64,000 nt of DNA. Origin: Astrothelium macrocarpum (lineage: Eukaryota > Ascomycota > Dothideomycetes > Trypetheliales > Trypetheliaceae). The first letter of the stretch is position 1; every line of letters begins with the position of its first letter. The translations under genes and the position numbers were made by a program. The notes under the pieces were generated by a model. The model saw nothing but the letters and a program-made list of their open reading frames with translations, searched no databases and had not been told where the DNA came from. The DNA is taken from positions 1 through 64,000 of the forward strand of contig JAGEMR010000095.1 of the NCBI GenBank assembly GCA_021030915.1, given 5' to 3'. Shown here piece after piece: positions 31,484 to 42,328 of the stretch.

Positions 31484-34400
31484 TCAGCCCTGGACCCCCA
31501 ACACCCACGTCTTTGGCCTGCGATATGTGTACCCCAAAAACGCGTTTTGTTTTCTCACCTCCAGTACCGTCTTTCCAACGAAAGGATCTCTCAGCAACTT
31601 GTCTCTTGGTCGCTTCTTTTCCTTAGCCTTGGTCTTCTTCTCACTTGACTCGTTCGACTCGTCGGCCTCCACTGAGCTAATGATATCCTTCTCTGACTCG
31701 AAATACTTTGTAATACTCTGATCCGGCTTGACATCCGGAACAAATGGCGGCCGCTGCTGATGGACCCGATTCCAGGGAATGTCAAGGAAGAAAGGATGCG
31801 CCTTGATTTCCTCGGCGTTATTGGGGAAAACATGGCACCCAAGTGTTGACGCTGTGTCGCTACTGTCACGGTGAGAGCCTACCGGGCTCGAGGCGGTGCG
31901 GAGGGGCATGCGAAGGTCGTTGATGACGTACTTACGGCTGCCGAGACGGCAGTTTCGAGACTGTAGCAGCTTCCAGATGAGGTCCTGAGATTCCCACGAC
32001 GGAGGATCAAGAAGCTGCTTGTATTCAGTTGTTGGTCGAGCCCAGCGGTCTCCGCCAGGAAACTTGAGTTCCGAGGAGTGTTTCTTGAACGTGTCAGCAA
32101 CACCAAACAATCCAGGACTCTTTGAGCGCACCAGTATACGGAGTTTAGTATCGTTTCGGTTCTCACAGAAGAAGGGCGTACATCCATACAAGCACTGCAT
32201 TAATGTCAATGTCTGCGTGTACGTTTTTCATTTCTCAACAAGCCTCGTAAAGAATGATACCAATACTCCACCAATCGCATCTACCATCGTATTGCTCGCC
32301 ACGAATTACTTCTGGTGCCATATACTGGCTAGTTCCAACGACACTATTTGCCATCTTTCTCCGCTCACGGCGATTGCGATAATCGAGGATGCCTTCCTGT
32401 CTCGAGTCGTCCTGGAGAACCTGGGGTTCGTGCTTCTTCCTTGAGTCTCGGCGGAGTAAACTTGGAAGTCGACTGGGACTCTCAGAAGCCGACGAACGTT
32501 CATCGTCCTTGTCTTGCTCATCGCCTTCAACTTCGATGCCAAGCTTTTCAATTAGATCGTACCGATGAGTTTTGTAGTAAGATTGATTGTGCGCCCAGTG
32601 CCCATCAAAAGCGAGCCCGAAATCCGAAATTTTCAAGTGGCCATTGGAAGCGATCAAAAAGTTGTCGGGCTTGACATCCCGATGGATCCAACGCAATCTG
32701 TGCGTTTCCTCAATGCAGAGAATCATCTCAGCAAGATACCACTTTGCCACATACTCGTCGAGCACATCTTCCCGAAGTAAAAGGCCGAGAAAATCACCAC
32801 CAACCATGTATTCCATGACGAGATACAAATTGGTGCTATCCTGAAAACTGGCGATTAGTGGGACCACCCAGATAGAATGCTGAGATGCGATCAAAAAGTC
32901 ACGCTCGGCTCTAAGATGGCCCTCTTGGCAGTTTCGAAGCATATCGGACTTGCGTATGACCTTCATGGCGAAAATGTCCTTGATCTGGTCCTGAAATCTT
33001 GGTGCTGCGCCATCGACACCAAGACAAGAACGCGTCGGCGAGCCATTTGGTGTCGTACCCGCTGAATGGAAGCAGCTCTGATCTTCTTGCGATTTTTCTC
33101 TTACGAGCTTGACCACGCCGAAGCTGCCTTTCCCAAGCACGCGGACTTGCTCATATCCAGCGATCGAGATTCCCTTGGCCTGTTGCCGAGTAATCGATTT
33201 GGTCTTGAGTACTCTTGCTTGCCGCAAATTGTTGCTCTCGGCTTGAGCCCATTCTTGCCGTGCTTTTTGACGATCTGCAAGTGACATGGCACGTGAGCAC
33301 AGGCTACGTTCCAAATCCTGCCGGCGTTGTGCGCGTGAAGCTTCAAGAGGACTATGCAGTAATTCGTTGTAGTGCAATTCGAAAAAAGCTTTCGTTGCGG
33401 CTGCTCTTTCGGCAGAGGAAACTGTTGGCTCAGTGATCATGGGCGTGTCTTGAACGGGGAACTGGAGTGGTGGTGTCTTTGCTTCAAGGCTACGCACTTC
33501 TTCGATTGTTGAAAGTGCATCCTCGAAAGGCTCTATAGGTAGGTCCTTGTTGTGGATGTCATGCTTCTTAAAGGATCTTCTGGAATCTGCCGATCGAGGT
33601 GATGTTGTATCTGAGAAGACGGAAGTTTTGGCTGTAGAGGCTTGACTGATCGGTGAAGTACTACTATAGTAGTTTGACGGATTACTAGAATCATTGTTGT
33701 CTGGGCTTTCCTGTAGGGCTTCCGGCGCTTCTGGACGTGTAACTGCAGCTGTGGGAGCAATGGGGATGTTCATACGTGCAACACTCGGCCTCTTCCTCGG
33801 ACGATGTACAACAGTTGGGAAGACAGTCGAAGGGGCAACTTTATTAGCGATGGCTTGGGATAGGCTAGACAGTGATGAGCGTCTTGGCTGTTTTTCGATA
33901 TCTTTAGGGGGAATTGTGGGTGTTTTGTCGTCGTCGCCGTTTGCATGTGAATCTGTGTTCTCCCTAGATCCATCGAACTGATCAGCACCTTCGACACATG
34001 TCCCATCAAACTCTCGAAGATGTCCCGAAAGTTTTCGGTCGTTTGCCAAAGACACTGCGCAAAACGTGAGCTTTGGAACAAATATAGCAAATCAGCCGAT
34101 CTCCAAGAATGGAGAATTCAGCGCACCATCACTTTGAAGATCAGGGTGAAGATAGACGATCGATGCTGCTCGTGATGCTGTACGATCACCCGAATTATCA
34201 TTTGAGATGGCAGAAGGGGTATTGTTATTGGTGATCGAAATCGATGCGGCATCAGGTCGCGTGTCTGTAATCAGAGCAGCATGATCGTCCCCCAACGGAC
34301 CTCGAGAATAGTTAGCAGGCCGTCCTTACATGGAGTGCGAATCTGAGGCTTTCCAGAACGCACTTTTATTGCGAACGAAGACAGAGGTGACCCTCTTGCG

Positions 34401-34499
34401 AAGCTTTGACACGGCACTTGAATCAGATGAAGTGGTCACACTTCGTTTCCTGTCTGGAGCATTTGATGCGGCATAAGGAGTGATGCTTCTGGAAGGCAT
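31484..34499 (-). CDS. AGC-family protein kinase, NDR/LATS group
   Basis: The exons are 34364-34499, 34127-34300, 32244-34054, 32132-32194 and 31484-32083, giving 927 aa. A Ser/Thr-rich, probably disordered N-terminal half of about 400 residues precedes the kinase domain. The glycine loop is GKGSFG (about 405), with FAMKVIRK, WIHRDVKPDN (about 563), DFG (about 583) and TSQYMAPE (about 683). There is a roughly 40-residue insert before FAMK, and a basic/acidic insert of about 95 residues between DFG and APE, typical of NDR kinases but longer. The C-terminus has the hydrophobic motif FLGYTYRRP, with its Thr as the expected Ste20/MST-type site. It differs clearly from COT1/Orb6 and Dbf2/Sid2, so it is a further NDR paralogue. 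Intron 3 has a GC donor. Intron 4 (48 bp) keeps the frame if retained. The first intron's borders are the least certain. Confidence 0.85.
32084..32131 (-). other. Frame-preserving 48-bp intron in the kinase gene
   Basis: The sequence GTGCGC...GCTGAC...CAAG is a complete small intron of 48 bp (16 codons) without a stop codon. Removal gives KLRILKHSSELKFPGGDRWARP, which matches NDR kinases. Retention would insert 16 residues beginning VRSKSPGLFG. Both products stay in frame, so automatic annotation may miss the intron. Confidence 0.75.
32195..32243 (-). other. GC-AG intron in the kinase gene (weak donor)
   Basis: The join TACGAG|TGCTTGTATGG yields ILYECLYGCTPF, the conserved NDR subdomain IX sequence. 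It requires the intron to begin GCTTGT and to end ATGCAG (49 bp). The overlapping GT two bases further in a different phase would break the frame. The donor is GC and also departs from consensus at positions +3 and +4. Confidence 0.65.
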
Positions 34500-35157
34500 G
34501 ATGATTGTTGACGGAAAATTTGATAATAGAAATGACTTTGTTGTGACTGATTGCGCAAATCGAAGAATAGTTTGAACAGAGTACAGCCTGTAGCTCTAGT
34601 AGAAGACGATCTGCTAGAAATAACATGATTGGATTTGAGATGAGAGAAGTACACGAAAAGTAGATAGCATGATTTACCCATCATTTTGACTGGCAGCTTC
34701 GACACTGGCTTGCTTGCGGTAGTTGCTTCTACGAGACGTGTGGCACCACGTCTAGCAGCGGGAGAAGGCACTGTCGTGATAATCTGTATCTTGGCTATGG
34801 TACCCGAACCACAGACACTGACACCTGACACTGACGCTGACATGGGTGCTCTTGCCATTCTCATAGCTTCTGCAAACATGCACGTCGGACGCACAATACT
34901 AATCAAGTGCCGGAAGAAAGCGGTGCAATCGGGGAATGGGCGGAATGAGCGGAATGACGGCAGCGTGAGCATCGTCTGACCCCACCATCCGGACATGGAT
35001 CTATCAGGAGCTCCCTGCTGGTTGTATTACTATTGCAGCATGCCCTGATTCCTCCTCCTCTTCCTCCTCCCCAGGCTCTTCTCTTCTGTTCCTTGCATCT
35101 AGTGGAGAGCCTTGAGGAATCGATTCAGTCGTGATACATCCCCAAAGTCCCTTCTCG
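34500..35157. promoter_or_regulatory. Divergent region between the kinase and Yippee genes
   Basis: About 660 bp separate two start codons on opposite strands. A short CTGACA-type repeat lies at about 34814-34843. A minus-strand open frame here (34436-34996) has no family features and is more likely leader sequence than protein. Confidence 0.4.
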
Positions 35158-35907
35158 ATGCCGATTGCCCACCTTCCCTCTCCTCCGTCCATCTTTCCTA
35201 CCTATCTTGTCCCCTCTCTCCCTTTCCGCCGGCGGAAATCGTCTCAAGATTCGACCAGTTCCACCTCAACTGCTTCCTCCATTCAACATGAAGCATCCAC
35301 CCCGAGCGCACCAGCACACTACCTAAGCGGCAACACATCCCACCTTCGCTGCTTCCGGTGCCTGGCGGATCTCTGCCTCTCGTCTCAAATCATCAGCAAA
35401 GGTTTCACTGGTCGCCATGGCCGTGCCTATCTCGTATCTCCTTCCGCGCAGCCTTCTCTTTTTTCTCCCGCCTCTTCCAAACTAGTTTCATCGAGCGCCA
35501 ATCTTCCCAACACCAATACCCACAAGGCTGTTCCTCGCACTCTCGTCACCGGCGCGCACACTGTGAGCGACATCAGCTGTGCACAATGTGGTAGTGTGTT
35601 GGGGTGGAAGTATGTTGCTGCTGAAGAGGAAAGTCAACGCTACAAAGTCGGCAAATTTATCCTCGAGACACGCAAAGTGTGTCGGAGCTCGTGTTGGGAG
35701 AATGAGGAGCCGTCATCTTCTTCTCATGATCTCGAGGTGGAAGAGCTCGGTGGACTAAGCGGAAGCACCATGGATGATGGAGAGGCCATTGAATTCGACA
35801 GTCAGGATGAGGATGAGTGCGAGGATTTATTTGCTGGCATTTGGAGCCCGGCCTTGGCTAAACGCAGAAGAAAAAACAAGAGATTTTCGGCCATCGGGCA
35901 TAGTTGA
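35158..35907 (+). CDS. Yippee/Moh1-like zinc-binding protein
   Basis: This is an intronless 249-residue protein starting at the first ATG (MPIAHLPSPPS). The Yippee fold is recognisable: LRCFRCLADLCLSSQIISKGFTGRHGRAYLV supplies the first CxxC pair. After a spacer, the block LVTGAHTVSDISCAQCGSVLGWKYVAAEEESQRYKVGKFILE supplies the second CxxC pair and the conserved GW-Y-A-E-QRYKVG-F-LE pattern. The N-terminus (Ser/Thr-rich, RRRK) and the acidic C-terminus, with a basic KRRRKNKR stretch that could be a nuclear signal, are extra to the core domain. The exact role is unknown; the fold resembles CULT/Mis18 zinc domains and yeast Moh1. Confidence 0.88.
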   Translation: MPIAHLPSPPSIFPTYLVPSLPFRRRKSSQDSTSSTSTASSIQHEASTPSAPAHYLSGNTSHLRCFRCLADLCLSSQIISKGFTGRHGRAYLVSPSAQPSLFSPASSKLVSSSANLPNTNTHKAVPRTLVTGAHTVSDISCAQCGSVLGWKYVAAEEESQRYKVGKFILETRKVCRSSCWENEEPSSSSHDLEVEELGGLSGSTMDDGEAIEFDSQDEDECEDLFAGIWSPALAKRRRKNKRFSAIGHS

Positions 35908-36225
35908 GATGAAACGAGAATGCCAATTACGGATTGCAATGATATCACGAAATTTGACCTGGCTTACGCGGAGGATTGAGCGCATCTTCGGCGTTTCGAG
36001 TCTGGCTTTGATTGCTCTATGGAAGTTTGAGTTGTTGCTCTAATTGCTTGGGTCTTCGATTTTGGCTGTTTCATAGTCTCTACATAATATACCCAGCGCG
36101 GCATGCGTGGTAGGAGATTTCGTGTTATATTGCAATTATATGTTAAGCAGGATTTGTTCATCGTTTAGATTTACTAAGCTTGGGTATCGCTGGTGTGAAG
36201 TAGAACCTTTTCCATCACGCATGCA
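35908..36225. other. Short convergent intergenic region
   Basis: About 320 bp between the stop codons of the Yippee-like gene and REV1. It holds the two 3' untranslated regions; no other feature was seen. Confidence 0.45.
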
Positions 36226-39200
36226 TCAAAATTGCACATTTCCCAGACCCCTCGCACCAACGGCTATCTGGACGGCCTCTTCCACAGTCTTCAGCGCGTC
36301 TTTCCATCCCGTGGCCACCGTACTTTGCCCAGTCTCGTTCATTTCTGCCAAGACCCAAGCAAACCACTTTACTACACTCACCGCTTTATTCATGTCGCCC
36401 TCGTCTACAACTACTGCTCTTAGATACTTATTCAATGCTTCTACATCCTCCTCATACGGCCCCTCTGCGCGAAATTCATTCACCCATGCCGACACTGCCC
36501 CCCGCAGCTCTGGCAGCTGTGAGAACTTTTTCATCGTAAACGTTGGCGTCGCAGGCCGGGGAGGGAGTATGATAGTGCGTTCGCGAACCAATGCAGCAGA
36601 ATCAGTACCAAGTGCATCAATTAGACCAACAGCCTGAGCGGCAACATCATCTTGTTGGTCCCAAGACACGGGCTGGCGAGCATGGGTGTGGGCACCAATA
36701 TCAATGCCGGAAGTACGCTTGAGGCGCTCACGTCGGGCGTCATCGAGCACTTCACGGCGAATATCTTCAGGTAGGGCAGCGAGAAAGTCCTCAGAGATTG
36801 GTTCAGATGAGGTTGTGGCCTCGTTGCGTGGACGCGTTGTCACGAAAGCAGCTTGAGTGAGAGTGGACGATGAGCCAGCTTTGGATGCTCCTCGACCACG
36901 GGATGCATTTCCGCCGCCCCGTTTTCTTGATGCCACCTTTTTCATGAGTGATTGAGGGCGAGGTTTAGTTGGGGAGAGCAGCAAAGAGCGGTCGCGTGAT
37001 GCGCGGTTCTGATCGTCATAAAAGGCAGTAATCTCGGCACGGACTGTAGCAGGTAAGGCTTCCAATGCTTCTTTATCGAGTTGGGATTCAGTCGGCAGGA
37101 AACCAGTCACAATCTCAGACTGATTTGGTGCGACTGCATTTCCTGCACCTTGCTGCCTTGGCAAGACAGCTTTCGTGAGCTTTGACCGTATATCTTCGGG
37201 TAGCTCAGCGAGAACTTCTGGATCAACTGCAGTTGGCATAACGAATTGAGTGCCAGCAACATTCAAAGGTTTTCGACTGGGACTATCCGAAGCTTCAAGT
37301 CCGTTTGGTACGTCGTACCTATCCACTTCATGTCCCTTCTGTTTCGGCTTTTGAGGAGTACGAATATCATCATGTATAGGCTCATTCGTATGCATCGATG
37401 CCACGACAGGATTTGCATCTCTCGATTTGAACTGGAGACGCTTTTGGCTACTTTCGGGGGCTCCATCCAAAGTGCCTTTCAGAGGTTCTAATCTGGTCAT
37501 TTGTACACCAATGCCTCGTAATTCGCCTGGCGAGAATCCATAGCCACGGAGAATAGAAAGAGCTTCTTTCGCCAGAATATTGGTTGCATTCGTAGCCATG
37601 CTCAGCGCAACACTTTTGCTGAAAGTATCGCATTTCCCGTGGCCAAGATGTTTCGGCGGATCGAGTGGAGCATCTGTTGCACGTCGCATAATCTTCATGG
37701 TGAATTGGCGACCACTCACGGATTCGGAAACCAGGCGTTTGTGAAGTTCGCCGCATAGATTTTCGACAAATTCATCAGCCTGCTCTTGTGTTTCAAAGCG
37801 AACACCCCAATTCACCTCGGCAGAAACAGATTTACGGATGACCTGGTCTCCGACTTCAGTTTTATCAATTCCTCTCGAGTAATCCCAAATTTTTTCTCCA
37901 GTCTTGGGGCCCAAAGTTGTCATGAGCTTTTCTTTTGTCACTGCTCGAATGTCTTTGACAAAGCGTACGCCAATGTCTTCCAACTTCCCGCCAATACTGT
38001 ATGCGACACCGGGCAAGTTCTGAACCTCAAGTTGCCCAATAAAGTCCAAGATTTCTTCGGGTTTTATTTGGTGCTGACCAGCTGGTTTGGCTTTTCGAAG
38101 AGCCACTTTGGCAAGTAAAATATTGCCTCCTATACCAACAGAGACGTTGCAGCCCGCGTTCTCAAGAACTTGATCTCTGAGGCTTTGGGCGATTTCCTCG
38201 GCTTTGGTCTGTTCACGATAAATACTACCTTCTCTTGGCTGCTTGCCGTCGCTTCCACCGGCAGATATGCACTCGGCGGAAACATCTACAAGAGCTTCAT
38301 CAATGCTCACGCTCTGGACAATTCCGCCTGTTTTGATAATAGCATGATAGAAAATTCTGCTCGCTTCCTCGTAGGCCGGAAAATCATATGGCAGAATTTT
38401 GAGATCCGGGCAGAGGTCTTGAGCACGTTTCATCCACATGCCATTCTTGACTCCGAATTTACGCGCGGGATAATTACAGCTTGCAATTTCGGAACCGGAA
38501 CCACCACCATGTGCAACGACGGCGGGCTTGTCTTTGAGCTGTGGACATTTTTTGAGTGACACAGCAACGAAGAAGCTATCAAAGTCAACGTGCAAGATGT
38601 ACCTGCGAGCACCGGAAGGACGCTTGATACGTGGCTTTTGCGACGATGTTTTTTCCGAAGTCAATTTTTGGAGTTGGGATTTCAAATTCGCCTTCCACGT
38701 TGACAGATGATGCAAACGAGATTCTCGGTAATATTGCTCTAAGAAGTCTGGGTTGACGACCGTAGATTTGCGGATTCGAGGGTCGGCTAGTAAGATTGCA
38801 TTGTGCTCTTCTGCTGTCATTTTAGCACGTCTCGACGGTGAGATGGAGCCCAAAGTATCGTTTCCCTTCAACTGAGGCGAATTTCTGTCACGTCCTTGGG
38901 GAGAGACAGGTCTCATGTAGTATTTCAAATCATCATCTTGGTCCAAAACATGTTCTTTCACGTATTCGATCATCTGATTTGCACCTTTGTCTCTTTTTGA
39001 CGGAACCTGCGCTACTGACCTCACTTCATCTGGGGCGCCATCTGCTCCGTGAAGACTGCTGTGCAGGAGAGACAAGTGAGAGTGCTTTGGTGGTTCCTGC
39101 GAGTCGGCCTTGGGGGGCAGAGGTGAGCAGGCCCCATCAAGAAACAGGCTTCTTTCCTTGAAAGGAGATGGTACACGGGTTTGATCTATTTGATCATGCG

Positions 39201-40018
39201 TGGTCTCCTTGAGCTCTTTTGTTGGCGTGTCTGTGTCCTCCTCCATGTCCTCATCCAGGTCCTCGTCCATTTCGTCATCCATTTCATCATCCGTGCCCTC
39301 ATGCACATCTACATTTGTATTCTCTCCTACATCTTCATCCATCGGCACTCCGTCGTCTTGGTCATCAGTATCTTCTTGCATCGCGCTCTCAAACTGTTTG
39401 TTGTACCAGCTAGCATCTGATTGATCCCGATAGCCTCGAATCTGACTGTTCTTCTGACTCACTATTCGTCCGTCATCGAACTGGAGTACTTTTTGACCAG
39501 CACCCTCGTCAACGATGCGGTAGGCGTCCCATGGAAGAAGTCGGCCGGCATGTACACTGTCGACGATCCATGCTGGTTTGACAATTCTGTACCTTTTGAA
39601 CTCCTCAGTTTTCTTGGGTGTCAGGTTGCTGGCAATAATGTGCGTAACTTGTGTCTTGCCATCTAGATATTGTATGAAACCGCCGCCGTGGGAAACGATG
39701 AGTTTATGCAGGTCATTCAGTGAAGGCTGCGTGTAGCCGTTGACATGGGCAACAACGCCACGGAAGATGGGGGGGTTCCCAGCAGACTGTTCACGAAGTT
39801 CAACGTCGAGATTTTGTAGCTTGATCTTTTTGCGGCGAAAATAGTCGGGAAAGCCTCCAAAGTTGGAAGGCTCATACTCTTCGCCTTCCTCATTTTGAAA
39901 GGTATCTAGTCGAAGATTAGCGAATGTCTAGTGAGAGAATGAGACGTAGCAAGGGAGTCTTACGTTCAGCGATACGTTTTCTCGTTTCGTTGGAGTTGGC
40001 CTCTAATTTCGATCCCAT
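36226..40018 (-). CDS. REV1: DNA repair protein REV1 (Y-family polymerase, deoxycytidyl transferase)
   Basis: This is the scaffold and dCMP transferase of translesion synthesis; it recruits Pol zeta and other Y-family polymerases. The exons are 39964-40018 and 36226-39905 (1244 aa), joined by a 58-bp intron to give RIAEHTFQNEEGEEYEPSNFGGFPDYF. An N-terminal BRCT domain (about residues 55-135) includes GGGFIQYLDGKTQVTHIIASN and PAWIVDSVHAGRLLP. A very acidic linker (DDEMDDEMDEDLDEDMEEDTD) follows. The polymerase core begins YILHVDFDSFFVAV (about 452), with the second metal site SIDEALVDVS (about 550). Three ubiquitin-binding-motif-like segments (LAELPEDIRSKL, LEALPATVRAEI, LAALPEDIRREV) lie near 913, 965 and 1055. 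The C-terminal domain that binds Rev7 and other polymerases ends the protein (MKKFSQLPELRGAVSAWVNEF). It is complete. Confidence 0.95.
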
Positions 40019-40391
40019 ACAGAGGCAAACAATACGACGAATGAGATTGGAATAAGGTATTTACGAATCAGCGCGAATAAGAGAACAGGCTGACTGAAGT
40101 GCAAAACCACGATACGAGTTAAACGCGAGGCATGACGAAAGTCGCGGGCAGCTGGCGACGAATGCCCCACCACGCGTCTTGCTAAGCTTTAGCCGAGGGT
40201 AGCGTGGGGTCCGCCCCTAGTGGAAATTGTACTGTGTATCAGGCGGTGAAGGCACATTAAAAGTTCGCCGGCAGAAAAATGGACGGCCACGACCGACTCG
40301 GCTGGCTCGACTGGCTGCCTTTTCCATCCACCATCCCCCATCTCTCTTCCTGCTTCATTACTCCCCCATACATTGCCTACAGAACTCCAGC
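40019..40391. promoter_or_regulatory. Divergent promoter between REV1 and the FKBP gene
   Basis: About 373 bp between two start codons on opposite strands. Pyrimidine-rich leader sequence precedes the FKBP start. No specific sites are claimed. Confidence 0.4.
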
Positions 40392-42328
40392 ATGTCGACT
40401 CTTCTTCCTGTTGCAGTCTATGGACTCGAGGTTCCGGCTGGGAAGGGTCCTATCCCAGCTGTTCCTGATTTCCCCGCTACTGTAAGTTGAACCAACCATG
40501 TGCACTTTGATTGAATGCATTCATCTTTGGATCTGCTGGATTGTATTTTGGACCATGCCCGATCCAACGCCTATTTCCGTCACTCCCCAGTTCATACTAT
40601 GTGTCTTCCTGTGTGCTGTAACAACACGCAAAAATGAGGATTGATTTCAGCTTCACCGCTCTCCTACCTATCTGCCTCCAATACATTATTATTTACGCTT
40701 TCCATGTTCGTCAATAAGACCGTTGTTAACAAAAAGTTATCTATTTCATCTGAATCGTATCGTCTATTCACAAAGCATCCACACGAATTATCATATATCC
40801 CATCGCAATTATCGTACCTTAACCGCCCTGTTGACGCGATGTGCAGTTTCGTGTAACCATGGCAGCAATTGATCCCAGCGCCCCTGCCCAAGAGCATGGA
40901 AATGCTTCTGCTGATGCCCCTCGCGCTACTCTCAAAATCCTCCGCGAGCCAATTGGCTCCGAGGATGATGATGAAGATGATGACGACTTTGATGTTGATC
41001 AAATGAAGGCATTGCTTGGTGAAGAGGACGACGATGATGATGAAGAGGAAGATGATGAAGAGGACGATGAAGAGGATGTGAACGGTGAGGGACCAAGCGA
41101 CCCATCCAAGACCAACAAAGCTCGTGTAGAAGCTCTCAAGAAGGAGCTTCAAAAAGAAGAGGACGATGACATGGAAGATGGAATCCCTAATGGCATCAAC
41201 GGTGTGAACTCGGTCAAGAAAGGCAAGGCCAAGGTCACTGATGATGACGAGGACATGGAAGACGATGATACTGAGGTGGAAGAATTCGTCATTTGCACCC
41301 TCGACCCAAACAAGGTAACAGTCTCTCAGTACTTGCACTACACTGCCATGTCTGACAGTTGTTTCCTCTAGAACTACCAACAGCCGCTAGACATTACTGT
41401 TGGCGAGGACGAGCGTGTTTACTTTGAGGTTTCAGGCACTCACAACATCTTTCTTACCGGAAACTACGTTCTTTCTCCAAACGATATTGCTAGAGCTGAT
41501 GATTCCGACGAAGAAGATGACGATTATAACTTGGCTTTGGATGGGGACGAATTGGATGACGAGGAATCTGAGGAGGACGAGCTTGACGACGTAGAGGACC
41601 CAAGAATTACCGAGCTTGATGACGAAGAAGTAGCGCCTAAGCTGGTAAAGGCAGTAGAAGTGAAGGGAAGGAATAAACGTGCTGCAGAATCCGAGGATGA
41701 AGATGAGGACGAGGTTGAGACATTCGAGAAACTCGTCAAACAAGAACAGGCAATCAACGGCGATCAGAAGCTCAGCAAAAAGCAAGCCAAGAAGCTGAAG
41801 AACAACAAAGGTGAAGCTATAGCTGCAGCCAAATCCGACACCGTCAAAGAAGAGCCGCCGATCAAAGAGGGTGCCACCAAGAACGAAAAGAAAGTACAGT
41901 TTGCTAAAAATCTCGAGCAAGGCCCAACCAACTCCCCCAAAACCGAAGGCAAGCAGGAAAACAAGAATGCTGAAAAGCCAAAGGCTACTCTTGGCGTGAA
42001 AATAGTTCAAGGCGTCAAGATGGATGACAAGAAGCTTGGCGTCGGTCCTGCTGCGAAGAAGGGGGATCGCGTGGACATGCGCTATATTGGTAAGCTGGAG
42101 AAGGATGGAAAGGTGTTCGACTCAAACAAAAAGGGGAAACCATTCTCGTTCAAATTGGGCAACAATGAGGTCATCAAGGGCTGGGAAATTGGTGTTGTAG
42201 GAATGAGTGTTGGAGGAGAAAGGAGAATTACGGTGCCTGCCAATCTGGCCTACGGCAGCAAGAGCATGCCTGGCATCCCGTCCAACTCTCCCCTGGTGTT
42301 CGACGTCAAGCTGCTGGCTATCAAATAA
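40392..42328 (+). CDS. FPR4: Nucleolar FKBP-type peptidyl-prolyl isomerase (FPR3/FPR4 type)
   Basis: This is a proline isomerase and histone chaperone of nucleolus and chromatin. The exons are 40392-40481, 40847-41314 and 41372-42328 (504 aa). The N-terminal nucleoplasmin-like fold starts LLPVAVYGLEVPAGKGPIPAVPDFPAT and continues across intron 1 as FRVTMAAIDPSAP, as in the family. It is followed by VYFEVSGTHNIFLTGNYV. Long Asp/Glu tracts alternate with Lys-rich segments. The C-terminal FKBP domain (about residues 395-504) has the drug and substrate-binding residues in GDRVDMRYIGKLEKDGKVFDSN, VIKGWEIGVVGM and AYGSKSMPGIPSNSPLVFDVKLL. Intron 1 is 365 bp, much longer than the others in the gene (57 bp). 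Confidence 0.95.

Noticed and set aside
34436..34996. Open frame upstream of the NDR-like kinase start, possibly an extra N-terminal exon
   Set aside because: Low-complexity, Trp/Cys/Met-rich translation unlike the kinase family N-terminus; the ATG at 34499 gives a coherent start. More likely leader sequence.
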